Origin: Haloferax namakaokahaiae
Lineage (GTDB): Archaea > Halobacteriota > Halobacteria > Halobacteriales > Haloferacaceae
Reading direction: 5' to 3'
DNA: 64,000 nt
NCBI RefSeq assembly: GCF_042663225.1
Contig: NZ_JBHTAA010000001.1
Span: 248,001-312,000, forward strand
Every line of letters starts with the position of its first letter. Position 1 is the first letter of the stretch. The translations under genes were made by a program, and so were the position numbers. The notes below the pieces were generated by a model. It was not told where the DNA came from. It did not search any database and saw nothing but the letters and a program-made list of their open reading frames with translations. Shown one piece after another: positions 25,905-34,705 of this stretch.

Positions 25905-25915
25905 TAATAATTATT
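25905..25915 (+). promoter_or_regulatory. TATA box for the Tm-1-like operon
   Basis: TAATAATTATT lies 24-34 nt upstream of the ATG at 25939, an AT-rich element in otherwise mixed sequence, well placed for a leaderless transcript. Confidence 0.55.
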
Positions 25916-25938
25916 CTTCACGTTTGTTAGGGCCACAC

Positions 25939-26772
25939 ATGATGTTCACACGAGAGGAGTCGCTCTCGCGGCTTCGTGAGACGGTCGAAGCGGGCGAACC
26001 AATCATCGGCGCGGGTGCAGGGACGGGAATCTCGGCCAAGTTCGCCGAGCGAGGCGGCGTCGATTTGCTCATCATCTACAACTCCGGCCGGTATCGGATG
26101 GGTGGCCGCGGGTCGCTCGCGGGGTTGCTCCCGTACGGCGATGCCAACGAAATCGTCCAGGAGATGGGCCACGAAGTGCTTCCCGTGGTCGAAGAGACAC
26201 CCGTTCTCGCCGGTGTCAACGGGACCGACCCGTTCCGCCAGATGGACGTGTTCATCGCCGACCTCAAGCGCCGTGGATTCTCGGGCGTCCAGAACTTCCC
26301 CACGGTCGGTCTCATCGACGAGGACAGCGGGTTCCGCCAGAACCTCGAAGAGACGGGGATGGGCTACGACAAGGAAGTCGAGATGATTCGTGAGGCGGCC
26401 GAACAGGACATGCTCACCTGCCCGTACGTCTTCACGGAACAACAGGCCCGCGACATGGCCGACGCGGGCGCGGACGTGGTCGTCTCTCACATGGGGCTGA
26501 CCACCTCCGGCGACATCGGAGCCGAGACGTCCTTGGACCTCGACGCCGCCGCCGAGCGCGTCCAGGCCCACTGTGACGCCGCGAAATCCGTCAACGACGA
26601 CGTGCTCGTCATCTGTCACGGCGGCCCAATCGCCTGGCCCGACGACGCCGAGTACGTCCTCAACAACACCACCGACGTGGTGGGCTTCTTCGGCGCGTCG
26701 AGTATCGAACGCCTCCCGACCGAGCAGGCCATCGAAGGCCAGGCGCGGGAGTTCAAGGAGATAGATTTCTGA
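25939..26772 (+). CDS. TIM-barrel phosphoenolpyruvate hydrolase-family protein (Tm-1 C-terminal-like)
   Basis: 277 residues. It starts with tandem ATGs. The sequence EPIIGAGAGTGISAKFAERGGVDLLIIYNSGRYRMGGRGSLAGLLPYGDAN is characteristic of the PEP-hydrolase/TIM-barrel family (COG5564) related to PEP mutase and isocitrate lyase. DVVVSHMGLTTSGDIGAETSLDLD is also typical. In plants and fungi the same domain is fused to the C-terminus of a Tm-1-like ATP-binding domain, which is here the next gene. Substrate unknown. Confidence 0.88.
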   Translation: MMFTREESLSRLRETVEAGEPIIGAGAGTGISAKFAERGGVDLLIIYNSGRYRMGGRGSLAGLLPYGDANEIVQEMGHEVLPVVEETPVLAGVNGTDPFRQMDVFIADLKRRGFSGVQNFPTVGLIDEDSGFRQNLEETGMGYDKEVEMIREAAEQDMLTCPYVFTEQQARDMADAGADVVVSHMGLTTSGDIGAETSLDLDAAAERVQAHCDAAKSVNDDVLVICHGGPIAWPDDAEYVLNNTTDVVGFFGASSIERLPTEQAIEGQAREFKEIDF

Positions 26773-26797
26773 GCGCGACACCTCGCGCACTCTCACC

Positions 26798-28033
26798 ATG
26801 AGCGTCATCATCATCGGTACACTCGATACGAAAGGTGCAGAGATTGGCTTCGCCCGCGACGTCCTGACCGCGCAGGGTCTCGACGTTCACGTCGTCGATA
26901 CGGGCGTGATGGGAGACCCGGCGTTCGACCCCGACACCGCCGCGTCCGCGGTGGCCGAAGCGGGCGGTTCGACCCTCTCGGAACTCAGAGAACGAGGTGA
27001 CCGCGGTCACGCCATGGAAGTGATGGGCGACGGGGCCGCAGCGGTCGTCAGCCGTCTGTACGAGGACGGAAATCTCGACGGCGTGCTCGGTCTCGGCGGG
27101 TCCGGAAACACCTCGGTCGCAACGGCGGCGATGCGGGCGCTCCCGTACGGTGTCCCCAAAGTGATGGTCTCGACGATGGCCTCCGGCGACACCCGCCCCT
27201 ACGTCGAGTCGCGGGACATCATGATGCTGTACTCCGTCGCGGACATCGAAGGACTCAATCAACTCTCGCGGCGCGTCATATCGAACGCGGCGCTCGCGGT
27301 GGTCGGGATGGTCGCAAACGACCCCGACGTCGAGGTCGAAGACCGCCCGACCATCGGCATCACGATGTTCGGCGTCACGACGCCCTGTGTCAAGACGGCC
27401 CGCGCGTATCTGGAAGACCGAGGCTACGAGACCATCGTCTTCCACGCGACGGGCACCGGCGGGCAGGCGATGGAGAACCTCGTCGAACAGGGCGTCATCG
27501 ACGGCGTCCTCGACGTGACGACGACCGAGTGGGCCGACGAACTCGTCGGTGGCGTCCTCAGTGCCGGTCCCGACAGACTCGACGCCGCGGGCGCGACCGG
27601 AACGCCGCAGGTCGTCTCGGTGGGCGCACTCGACATGGTCAACTTCGGCGCGAAGGCCGACGTGCCCGCGGAGTTCCACGACCGCAACCTCCACGTCCAC
27701 AACCCGCAGGTCACCCTCATGCGAACGACCGAAGACGAGTGCGCCGAACTCGGGCGCATCATCGGCGAGAAACTCAACGCCGCCACGGGACCGACGGCGC
27801 TCGCACTCCCGCTCGACGGCGTCTCGATGCTCGACGTCGAAGGCGAGGATTTCCACGACCCCTTCGCCGACGCGGCGCTCTTCGACGCGCTCAGAGCGAC
27901 CATCGACGACCACGTCGAACTGATAGAACTCGACACCGACATCAACGACGAGGCGTTCGCCGAGACCATGGCACAACAACTCCACGAGTACATGCAGGCG
28001 GCCGAACTCGCGCCAACGTTGGGCGAGGACTGA
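26798..28033 (+). CDS. Tm-1-like ATP-binding domain protein (UPF0261)
   Basis: 411 residues. MSVIIIGTLDTKGAEIGFARDVLTAQGLDVHVVDTGVMG and GVLGLGGSGNTSVATAAMRALPYGVPKVMVSTMASGDT are the hallmark UPF0261 segments. The tomato Tm-1 N-terminal domain of this family binds ATP and blocks tobamovirus replication; the archaeal role is unknown and presumably metabolic. It follows the TIM-barrel partner by 25 bp in the same direction, the split equivalent of the eukaryotic fusion. Confidence 0.92.
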   Translation: MSVIIIGTLDTKGAEIGFARDVLTAQGLDVHVVDTGVMGDPAFDPDTAASAVAEAGGSTLSELRERGDRGHAMEVMGDGAAAVVSRLYEDGNLDGVLGLGGSGNTSVATAAMRALPYGVPKVMVSTMASGDTRPYVESRDIMMLYSVADIEGLNQLSRRVISNAALAVVGMVANDPDVEVEDRPTIGITMFGVTTPCVKTARAYLEDRGYETIVFHATGTGGQAMENLVEQGVIDGVLDVTTTEWADELVGGVLSAGPDRLDAAGATGTPQVVSVGALDMVNFGAKADVPAEFHDRNLHVHNPQVTLMRTTEDECAELGRIIGEKLNAATGPTALALPLDGVSMLDVEGEDFHDPFADAALFDALRATIDDHVELIELDTDINDEAFAETMAQQLHEYMQAAELAPTLGED

Positions 28034-28138
28034 CGCCGAATCCCGGCCGGAGGCTCACCGAAATCCTGCCCACGCGAGGCCGATTTTGACCCGTCATCGG
28101 ACCGAACGCTCAAGTAACCGGACTGCACGCTACTGCGT

Positions 28139-29035
28139 ATGTTGGACGAGTTGTTGGGTCGCGCCGAACTCAAAGACCGCATCGCGGAGCTAGAGGACGA
28201 ACGCGACGCGCTCGAAGGCCGACTCGAAGGGGAGTCCCAGCGCCGCAAAGACGCAGTTCGAGCGAGGCAAGAGGCGGAAGTCGAGGTCAACCGCCTCGAA
28301 GACCGCATCGAGGAGTTAGAAGACCGCGTCGAACGAATGGGCGACGACGACGACGCGCTCGACTTTCGAGGGACCGAAGACCTCCGCGGCGGCCGTCTCC
28401 GCGAGGTTCTCCGCCGACTCGACTCGCTCGAAACCTCGCCCGAAGGCGCGCTGACAGCTGCCATCCCGAACGAGCGGTCGCTCCCGTCGTCGGTCGAAGA
28501 CGCCTTCGGCGACCGAGCGCAACTCGTTCGCCGCGCGACGCCCTGTCTCGCACTCACCGACGACGCCGGACTCGTGAGTGTCGCGCTCGAACCACCGAGG
28601 CTCCCCGACGGATTCGACGCGTGGGACGATGGCTTCGCACTGGAAGACGACTGGTTCCTCCCGCAGTCGGCGACGAAAATCGCGCTCGTCCGCGCCGACC
28701 TGTTCGCCCTCGGCAGCTACGAGGACGGCGAACTCGTCTATCAGACCGGGTTCGAGAGCGACGTGAAGTCCGCTCACTCGAAAGGCGGCTTCTCGCAGGC
28801 GCGCTTCGAGCGCATCCGCGAGGGACAGATAGACGACCACCTCGACGACTGCCACGAGGCGCTCGACGAACACGCCGCAGACGGTGACCTCGTCGTCCTC
28901 GGCGAGCGAACCGTCCTCGGCGAGTTCAGAGACAGGGCGACACAGACCGCGACGGTCGATGCGAGCGGCGAGCCACGGGAGGCACTGGAGATGGCCGCCC
29001 ACGAGTTTTGGACCACCCGACTGTACCGACTCTGA
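28139..29035 (+). CDS. Vms1/Ankzf1-type peptidyl-tRNA hydrolase (VLRF1-like)
   Basis: 298 residues. Residues 8-70 form a coiled coil rich in Glu/Arg. The rest matches the release-factor-like fold of Vms1/ANKZF1: ATKIALVRADLFALGSYEDGELV, then SAHSKGGFSQARFERIRE at about residues 212-228, where GGF stands in the GGQ-like catalytic loop (GGxSxxRF). Family proteins free nascent chains from peptidyl-tRNA on stalled ribosomes. It is read in the same direction as the surrounding genes but with its own 105-bp leader, so operon membership is uncertain. Confidence 0.85.
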   Translation: MLDELLGRAELKDRIAELEDERDALEGRLEGESQRRKDAVRARQEAEVEVNRLEDRIEELEDRVERMGDDDDALDFRGTEDLRGGRLREVLRRLDSLETSPEGALTAAIPNERSLPSSVEDAFGDRAQLVRRATPCLALTDDAGLVSVALEPPRLPDGFDAWDDGFALEDDWFLPQSATKIALVRADLFALGSYEDGELVYQTGFESDVKSAHSKGGFSQARFERIREGQIDDHLDDCHEALDEHAADGDLVVLGERTVLGEFRDRATQTATVDASGEPREALEMAAHEFWTTRLYRL

Positions 29036-29105
29036 GGCACGACGCCGTCACCGGACGGCTGCCGAATTGGCCGCGTTTTTAGGGTGGCACGTCGTGGCAC
29101 CCTAT

Positions 29106-30131
29106 ATGAGCGACCCACAACGAGTCGTCGTCCTCGCACACGAGAAATTCCCCGACCACGCCAAGACCGCGACTGGCGTTCTCAAGTACGCCGACTACGA
29201 CGTAGTCGCCGTTCTCGACCGCGACAAACCCGGCACCTCCACCGCCGACCACCGCCGAGACCTCCCCGACGTACCAATCGTCTCCTCGATGGCCGACGCG
29301 CCCGACGCGGACGCCCTTCTCGTCGGCATCGCCCCCATCGGCGGCGGGTTCGACGAGACGTGGCGCGAAGACGTGCGAACCGCCCTCGAACGCGGCTGTG
29401 ACGTCATCGCCGGTCTCCACTACTTCCTCAACGACGACATGGAGTTCAGCACGCTCGCAGAGGAGTACGGTTGCGACATCAACGACGTTCGGAAACCCCA
29501 CGACGATATCGGCGTCGCCCAAGGCAAGAGCGCCGACGTGGACGCCGAAGTCGTCCTCACCGTCGGTACCGACTGCTCGGTCGGCAAGATGACCGCGACG
29601 CTCGAACTCGTCGAGGCCGCCCGCGAGCAGGGTATCGACGCCGGGTTCATCCCGACCGGCCAGACCGGCATCATGATTGCAGGCTGGGGCAATCCCGTGG
29701 ACCGCGTCGTCAGCGACTTCACTGCCGGCGCAGTCGAGGAGATGATTCTGGAGAAGGGCGACGAGTACGACGTGCTCTTCGTGGAAGGCCAAGGCAGCAT
29801 CGTTCACCCCGCCTACTCCGCGGTCACCTGCGGCATCCTCCACGGCGCGATGGCCGACAAACTCGTCCTCTGCCACGAATCGACCCGCGAGGCGATCCAC
29901 GGCTACGAGTCGTTCTCGCTCCCCGACCTCTCCGAGTACGTCTCGCTCTACGAGAACCTCGCCGCCCCCGTCCACGAGGCCGAAATCGTCGCGGGCGCGC
30001 TCAACACCTCGAACATCGACGACGACGAGGAGGCCGCCGCGGCCGTCGAAGCCTACGGTGACGACATCGACGCCCCCGCAATCGACCCCGTTCGCTTCGA
30101 CGCGACCGACCTCATCGACGAGGTGTTCTGA
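29106..30131 (+). CDS. dgcN: DUF1611 P-loop protein, DgcN-like (D-glutamate N-acetyltransferase)
   Basis: 341 residues. The C-terminal ATPase-like part begins VVLTVGTDCSVGKMTATLELVEAAREQG, a P-loop variant, then GFIPTGQTGIMIAGWG and DVLFVEGQGSIVHPAY, both typical of the DUF1611 family. DgcN of marine bacteria, a DUF1611 protein, acetylates D-glutamate before DgcA racemises the product. The following gene, whose ATG shares one base with this stop, is an enolase-superfamily epimerase, the same pairing as dgcN-dgcA. The D-glutamate role is inferred from family and pairing. Confidence 0.82.
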   Translation: MSDPQRVVVLAHEKFPDHAKTATGVLKYADYDVVAVLDRDKPGTSTADHRRDLPDVPIVSSMADAPDADALLVGIAPIGGGFDETWREDVRTALERGCDVIAGLHYFLNDDMEFSTLAEEYGCDINDVRKPHDDIGVAQGKSADVDAEVVLTVGTDCSVGKMTATLELVEAAREQGIDAGFIPTGQTGIMIAGWGNPVDRVVSDFTAGAVEEMILEKGDEYDVLFVEGQGSIVHPAYSAVTCGILHGAMADKLVLCHESTREAIHGYESFSLPDLSEYVSLYENLAAPVHEAEIVAGALNTSNIDDDEEAAAAVEAYGDDIDAPAIDPVRFDATDLIDEVF

Positions 30132-31168
30132 TGCTCACCACCTCGTTCGAGCGTATCTCGATGCCGTTGGCCGACCCGTTCGAAATCGCCCGTGGAAGCA
30201 TGACCGAAGCCGAGAACGTCGTCGTCAGAATCGAAGACGAGGGCGGCATGATCGGCGTCGGCGCGGCCGCCCCGTCGTCGCACTACGGCGAGACCGCGGC
30301 GACGGTCGAAGCCGTCCTCCCCGATCTGTTGGCGGTCGTCGAATCGGTGGGTGACCCGCACGCCCTCGAAGAAATCGAGCGCCTCATGGCCGAGCGCGTC
30401 CGCCGCAATCCCGCCGCGCGAACCGCCGTCAGTATCGCCCTTCACGACCTCGCGGCGAAACGCCTCGGCGTCCCGCTCTACAAGTTGTGGGGACTCGACC
30501 CCGAGCGAACGCCCACCTCGTCTTTTACCATCGGATTGGCCGACCTCGACACCATCCGCGAGAAGGCCGCCGCCGCGGTCGAGTCGGGGTACAGCGTGCT
30601 CAAAATCAAGCTCGGAACCGACCGCGACGAGGCGATTATCGAGGCCGTCCGCGACGAAGCGCCCGAGGCGACGATTCGCGTCGATGCGAACGAGGCGTGG
30701 ACGCCCCGCGAAGCGGTGGCGAAGTCCGAGATGCTCGCCGACTACGGCGTCGAATTCATCGAACAACCCGTCTCAGCGGAGGATTACGAGGGCCTCAAGT
30801 TCGTCTACGAACGTTCTGCGCTCCCCATCGCCGCCGACGAGTCGTGTATCACCGCCGCCGATATCCCGCGGATTGCCGACCGCGTCGATATCGCCAACCT
30901 CAAACTCATGAAGTGCGGCGGACTCGTCGAAGCAAAGCGCATGATTCACGCCGCCCGCGTCCACGGCTTAGAGGTCATGCTCGGGTGTATGATAGAGACG
31001 AACGCCGCCATCGCCGCCGGGTGCCACCTCGCGCCCCTCCTCGACTACGCCGACCTCGACGGGTCGCTGCTCCTCGCCGAAGACCCCTACGAGGGCGTGC
31101 CGATGCCCGAAGGCGACATCGACCTCGAAGCACTCGACCGGTCGGGAACGGGCGCGAGACAGGTCTAA
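30131..31168 (+). CDS. dgcA: Enolase-superfamily dipeptide epimerase / DgcA-like N-acetyl-D-glutamate racemase
   Basis: 345 residues of the muconate-lactonising/dipeptide epimerase subgroup. Visible are SVLKIKLGTDRDEAI with the KxK catalytic lysines, TIRVDANEAWT with the metal Asp, FIEQPVSAEDYEGL with the metal Glu, IAADESC with the metal Asp/Glu, and NLKLMKCGGL with the second catalytic Lys. Classical assignments are L-Ala-D/L-Glu epimerase; next to a DUF1611 gene, N-acetyl-D-glutamate racemase (DgcA) is more probable. The stop overlaps the convergent membrane-protein gene by four bases. Confidence 0.88.
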   Translation: MLTTSFERISMPLADPFEIARGSMTEAENVVVRIEDEGGMIGVGAAAPSSHYGETAATVEAVLPDLLAVVESVGDPHALEEIERLMAERVRRNPAARTAVSIALHDLAAKRLGVPLYKLWGLDPERTPTSSFTIGLADLDTIREKAAAAVESGYSVLKIKLGTDRDEAIIEAVRDEAPEATIRVDANEAWTPREAVAKSEMLADYGVEFIEQPVSAEDYEGLKFVYERSALPIAADESCITAADIPRIADRVDIANLKLMKCGGLVEAKRMIHAARVHGLEVMLGCMIETNAAIAAGCHLAPLLDYADLDGSLLLAEDPYEGVPMPEGDIDLEALDRSGTGARQV

Positions 31169-32298
31169 TCCGACCCGTTCGACTCGTTCGACTCGTTCGA
31201 CTCGCTCGACTCACCCGCCTCACTCGACCTATCCGCCTCCTCATCCGACCCCTCCCAGTCCAGATTGTCCTCTCTCGTCTCCGTCCGCAACACGAACGGC
31301 CCGATAGAGAGCGTCCGCTTTGCGACCGTCGCTATCCGAAGGACGTAGGCCGCGAGAATTGCGAACGGCGCGAGCGACACCGCGGAGACGAAGGCGGTGA
31401 CGATGAGGAGGTTCGAGAAGCCGAGTGTCGAACCGGTGACGACGCTCGAATCGTCGAGAAAGAGAATCGCACTGATGCTCACGACGAGTGCGGGCAGTGC
31501 CGCGTAGAACATCGACCGCGAGAGGTTCACGAGCTCCCACCGGAAGTACAGCGTCTTGATGTGCTCTCTTGCAGGGCCGAATAGCTTCAACGCATCGCTG
31601 AGTGCGGCGAGCGCGTCGTTCGTCGCATCCGAGACGTCGTCGCTCGTGTTCCGCAGTCGCGCGGCCTGATACAGCTTCCACGAGTAGTTGAGGTCGAGTG
31701 CCGCCGAAATCACGTCGAACGTCCCGAACTGTTTGCCTTCGAGTCGCCCCGACACGGCGTTGGCGTTCTCCGAGACCTCCGAGGCGAACGTGGTGAGTCG
31801 AGACTTCGTCTCGGAGTCGGGTTCGTCCTCGACCGCCTCGATGAGCGCCTCTGCCCGCGCCTCGATTGCCTCGGTAAGCGACCGGAGAAACGCCGATGGT
31901 TCCGGCGGTGCGACGGGCGCGTCGATTAACTCCGAGACCGTGTTTCGGAAGTCGAGTTCGCCTTCCATCCGGTCTCGTTGGTCGCCCAGCGGACCGAGTT
32001 CCTGCGAGAGGACGAGTTGGTTGATGGTGACGACGAGCGTGACGCCCGTGACGATGGAGGTCAAAAGCCCCTGTCCGAGCGTCTCTATCGGGTCCGACGA
32101 CTGGACGCCCGACGGGAACGCCGTTGGGTCGAACACCCCGATGGCGAGAATCGAACAGAAGATGACGACCAACGGCGCGACGGCGACGAGCCATCGATTC
32201 GCCTGTAAGTAGACCCTGAGTTTGAGCCGACTCGTCGTCCCGCGCTCGCGCATCTTGTCGCTCGGCTCACCCGACGATGTTTCGGTTGCATCCGGCAC
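31165..32298 (-). CDS. Haloarchaeal membrane protein with coiled cytoplasmic middle
   Basis: 377 residues. Two helices near 36-56 (WLVAVAPLVVIFCSILAIGVF) and 75-95, a long polar, helical middle (about 100-250), two or three further helices near 262-325 (MFYAALPALVVSISAILFLDD; LLIVTAFVSAVSLAPFAILAAYVL), and an acidic Ser/Glu/Asn repeat tail (SSESNESNESN). GTG is used as start at 32298; an ATG at 32253 is possible. Function unknown; no family recognised. Confidence 0.65.
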   Translation of the reverse strand: MPDATETSSGEPSDKMRERGTTSRLKLRVYLQANRWLVAVAPLVVIFCSILAIGVFDPTAFPSGVQSSDPIETLGQGLLTSIVTGVTLVVTINQLVLSQELGPLGDQRDRMEGELDFRNTVSELIDAPVAPPEPSAFLRSLTEAIEARAEALIEAVEDEPDSETKSRLTTFASEVSENANAVSGRLEGKQFGTFDVISAALDLNYSWKLYQAARLRNTSDDVSDATNDALAALSDALKLFGPAREHIKTLYFRWELVNLSRSMFYAALPALVVSISAILFLDDSSVVTGSTLGFSNLLIVTAFVSAVSLAPFAILAAYVLRIATVAKRTLSIGPFVLRTETREDNLDWEGSDEEADRSSEAGESSESNESNESNGSD

Positions 32299-32377
32299 AA
32301 AAGGCAGTTCGTTGACAATCCTAAAAGCACTGACGACGACCGGTCACCCACCGAGTCGGTCCGTCGCAGCGCCGTGA

Positions 32378-33190
32378 TTATGACGACTCTTCTTCGTTCT
32401 TCAGTTCTTCAAGTTCGGCTTCGACTTCTTCGTCCACGACCTCTTCTTCCACGTCAACCTCGACGTCGGCGTCCGATTCCTCGGCGGGTTCCGACTTCCC
32501 CATCTCGGCTTTCAGCGTCTCCAATTCGGCATCGACTTCCGAGTTCGACCGCCCCGCTTCGAGTTCGCGCTCGATGGAGTCCTTGTCCGAAATCACGTCT
32601 TCGAACGCACCGGAGTCCATGAGTTCGTCCATCGCCGCCGAGCGCGCTTCCATCTCGTCGGTGCGCTCTTCGGCGCGTTCGAGCGCCCGGCCAACGTCGG
32701 CCATCTCGTCGCCGACGCCCGACATCGCCTCGGAGACGCGACTCGACGCTTCGGCCGCCTCGTAGCGAGCCTTCATCGTCTCCTTCTTCGTGCGGAACTC
32801 TTCGATACGGCTCTGGAGTTCGTCCTTCTTCTGGACGAGCGAGTCCTGGGTGTCCTGCAGATTCGCAATTTGACCGTCGAGTTCCTCGATTTGGTTCATC
32901 TTGGTCTGCTTCTTTTCGAGGGCTTTGCGCGCGAGGTCCTCGCGGTCCTGCCGGACGGCCTCTCGGGCCTGGTCGTTGTGTTTTTCGACGTTCTCTTCGA
33001 GTCGCCGTTTCTGGATTTCGAGGCGCTTCTTCTGTGTCGTCAGGTCCGCGATTCCCTGCTTGACCTGCTGGAGTTCGTCGCGCATCTTCTCGTAGGAGTA
33101 GTCCAGCGTCTCCGTCGGGTCCTCAGCACGGTTGAGGAGGGCGTTTATCTTCGAGCGGATGACGTACGACGTGCGAGAGAGAATTCCCAT
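32378..33190 (-). CDS. pspA: PspA/IM30 (ESCRT-III-like) family protein
   Basis: 270 residues. The start MGILSRTSYVIRSKINALLNRAEDPTETLDYSYEKMRDEL and the long coiled coil up to residue 200 match phage-shock protein A/Vipp1. Family members coat damaged membranes as ESCRT-III-like filaments. The C-terminus adds an acidic tail with repeated EVE/EEE. The gene stands alone, divergent from an alpha/beta hydrolase 53 bp away. Confidence 0.92.
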   Translation of the reverse strand: MGILSRTSYVIRSKINALLNRAEDPTETLDYSYEKMRDELQQVKQGIADLTTQKKRLEIQKRRLEENVEKHNDQAREAVRQDREDLARKALEKKQTKMNQIEELDGQIANLQDTQDSLVQKKDELQSRIEEFRTKKETMKARYEAAEASSRVSEAMSGVGDEMADVGRALERAEERTDEMEARSAAMDELMDSGAFEDVISDKDSIERELEAGRSNSEVDAELETLKAEMGKSEPAEESDADVEVDVEEEVVDEEVEAELEELKNEEESS

Positions 33191-33243
33191 ACCACTACCT
33201 TGTTCACGTTCGGCTTAAAACCTCACGCGAATAACCAGTCCAT

Positions 33244-33855
33244 ATGGCCGATACAATCCTCGTCCCCGGCGCGCGCGACGTTCGCGGAACGCTCGACAGC
33301 GCCGCCGACGAGTCGAACACTATCGTCGTCGCTTGCCCACCTCACCCCCAACAGCGCGGCCACCGCGGCGACGAACGACTGGTCGCCGTCAGCGACGAAT
33401 TGAACGACCACGGAATCGACTGTCTGCGATTCGATTACGGAACGTGGGACGAAGGCCGCGGCGAGAAGATAGATACGCTCCGAGCGGTCGAGTGGGCGAA
33501 CGAGCGATACGAGCGCGTCGGCCTCTTCGGGTTCAGTTTCGGCAGTGCGATGGCGTTGCTAGCGGCGGCCGACGGGGCAGAGATTGAGGCCGTATCGGCG
33601 CTCGCGCCGCCCGCGACGATTGGCGATGGATTGGACGTTGTCGGCGCGTTCGAGCGGATTCCCGTGCCTGTACAGGTGGTGTACGGAACTCGTGACGACA
33701 TCGCAAATTGGGAGCCAGTCGTCGAGGTTGCTCGGGAGTTCCACCAGCCAGTGGTGGAGTTCTCGGCGGACCACTTCTTCATTGGGCAGACTGGGAAAGT
33801 CGCTGAGAAGGTTGGGGAGTTTTTGCGAGTGAATGTTGGGGGGTCTCATGTATGA
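33244..33855 (+). CDS. Alpha/beta hydrolase
   Basis: 203 residues. GFSFGSAMALLAAADG holds the nucleophile elbow with Ser, VVYGTRDDIANW provides a likely acid, and FSADHFFIGQ the His. The N-terminal TIVVACPPHPQQRGHRGDERL corresponds to the oxyanion-side HGxG-like loop. Haloarchaeal proteins of this size are related to dienelactone hydrolases and small-molecule esterases. Substrate unknown. ATG at 33244 follows a CAT-rich spacer from the divergent pspA. Confidence 0.82.
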   Translation: MADTILVPGARDVRGTLDSAADESNTIVVACPPHPQQRGHRGDERLVAVSDELNDHGIDCLRFDYGTWDEGRGEKIDTLRAVEWANERYERVGLFGFSFGSAMALLAAADGAEIEAVSALAPPATIGDGLDVVGAFERIPVPVQVVYGTRDDIANWEPVVEVAREFHQPVVEFSADHFFIGQTGKVAEKVGEFLRVNVGGSHV

Positions 33856-33921
33856 ATAATATTTGAAACATGGAAAGAATACAGTTGAAGAGCTGGTTTT
33901 TCATCCCTTCGAGTATTGAGT

Positions 33922-33935
33922 AAAATAATTAATAT
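33922..33935 (+). promoter_or_regulatory. AT-rich TATA region of the orphan membrane gene
   Basis: AAAATAATTAATAT lies 24-37 nt before the ATG at 33959. The AT content is much higher than in the flanking genes. Confidence 0.5.
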
Positions 33936-33958
33936 GTCTCCATTCGATTGATTTGCGT

Positions 33959-34705
33959 ATGGAATTTGGAAGAAGTATCGTGATGTTTGTGTTTGGGGGG
34001 ACAGTTGTCGGTCTCATTGCACTGATTGCTTTTTCAGAATATTTTGGCCTTGGATACACAGGTGCGATTGAAGCATCCGGGTCACTCCTCTTTTCTGGAT
34101 TGCTTGTTTGGTTATACCATCAGCAATCACAGATAATGAACAACCAGGAGGGACTGATGGAGCACCAAAACCAGATGATGATGGAAAGTCACCGTCCCCA
34201 ACTCATGTTTGAAATTTCTGGATTTAAGCCGAAAGAGGACATCGTTTCATACGATGTGAAGAATGTGGGTCCAGGAGTAGCCTATGACATTGGCTTGGAA
34301 CTTGAATTTGACCCGAGAATAGATGGACGCGAGACTCTGGTTTCGTACGGAACAATTGTCGGTGTACCAGAGCAAGAACCGACGTCACTTGGTGTTCTTC
34401 GGTCGGGAGAGGAGGAGACTATGGATTTCAAGATCAGTCTATCGAATCCAGACCAAAATGGAGACAATGAGTCACTTCCAGTTACTCAAGCACTTTCTAA
34501 GTTCGACTACTCGGAATTCAAGAAGGCGCGAATATACGTGAAAGAGGTCTATTCAGATGCACGTGGAGAAGGTTGGGGTAGTAGCGTAATTGAACAGATC
34601 CCATTTTATTCTCATGAACCAGTTGACAACGTTGAGAGCCTCTGGTCCTATGGGCTGGCGCACTTAGACCTCGAAGAGGCCTGGATTGATGTGGAGGAAG
34701 ATTGA
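33959..34705 (+). CDS. AT-rich orphan membrane protein
   Basis: 248 residues: two helices at about 9-29 and 40-58, then a Met/Gln-rich segment (QIMNNQEGLMEHQNQMMMESHRPQLMFE), then a soluble domain of about 160 residues with beta-rich pattern (YDVKNVGPGVAYDIGLELEF), like a CARDB/immunoglobulin-type fold. Codon use and GC are clearly lower than neighbours (frequent TTT, AAT, ATA), suggesting recent acquisition. Function unknown; nothing diagnostic seen. Confidence 0.7.
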   Translation: MEFGRSIVMFVFGGTVVGLIALIAFSEYFGLGYTGAIEASGSLLFSGLLVWLYHQQSQIMNNQEGLMEHQNQMMMESHRPQLMFEISGFKPKEDIVSYDVKNVGPGVAYDIGLELEFDPRIDGRETLVSYGTIVGVPEQEPTSLGVLRSGEEETMDFKISLSNPDQNGDNESLPVTQALSKFDYSEFKKARIYVKEVYSDARGEGWGSSVIEQIPFYSHEPVDNVESLWSYGLAHLDLEEAWIDVEED

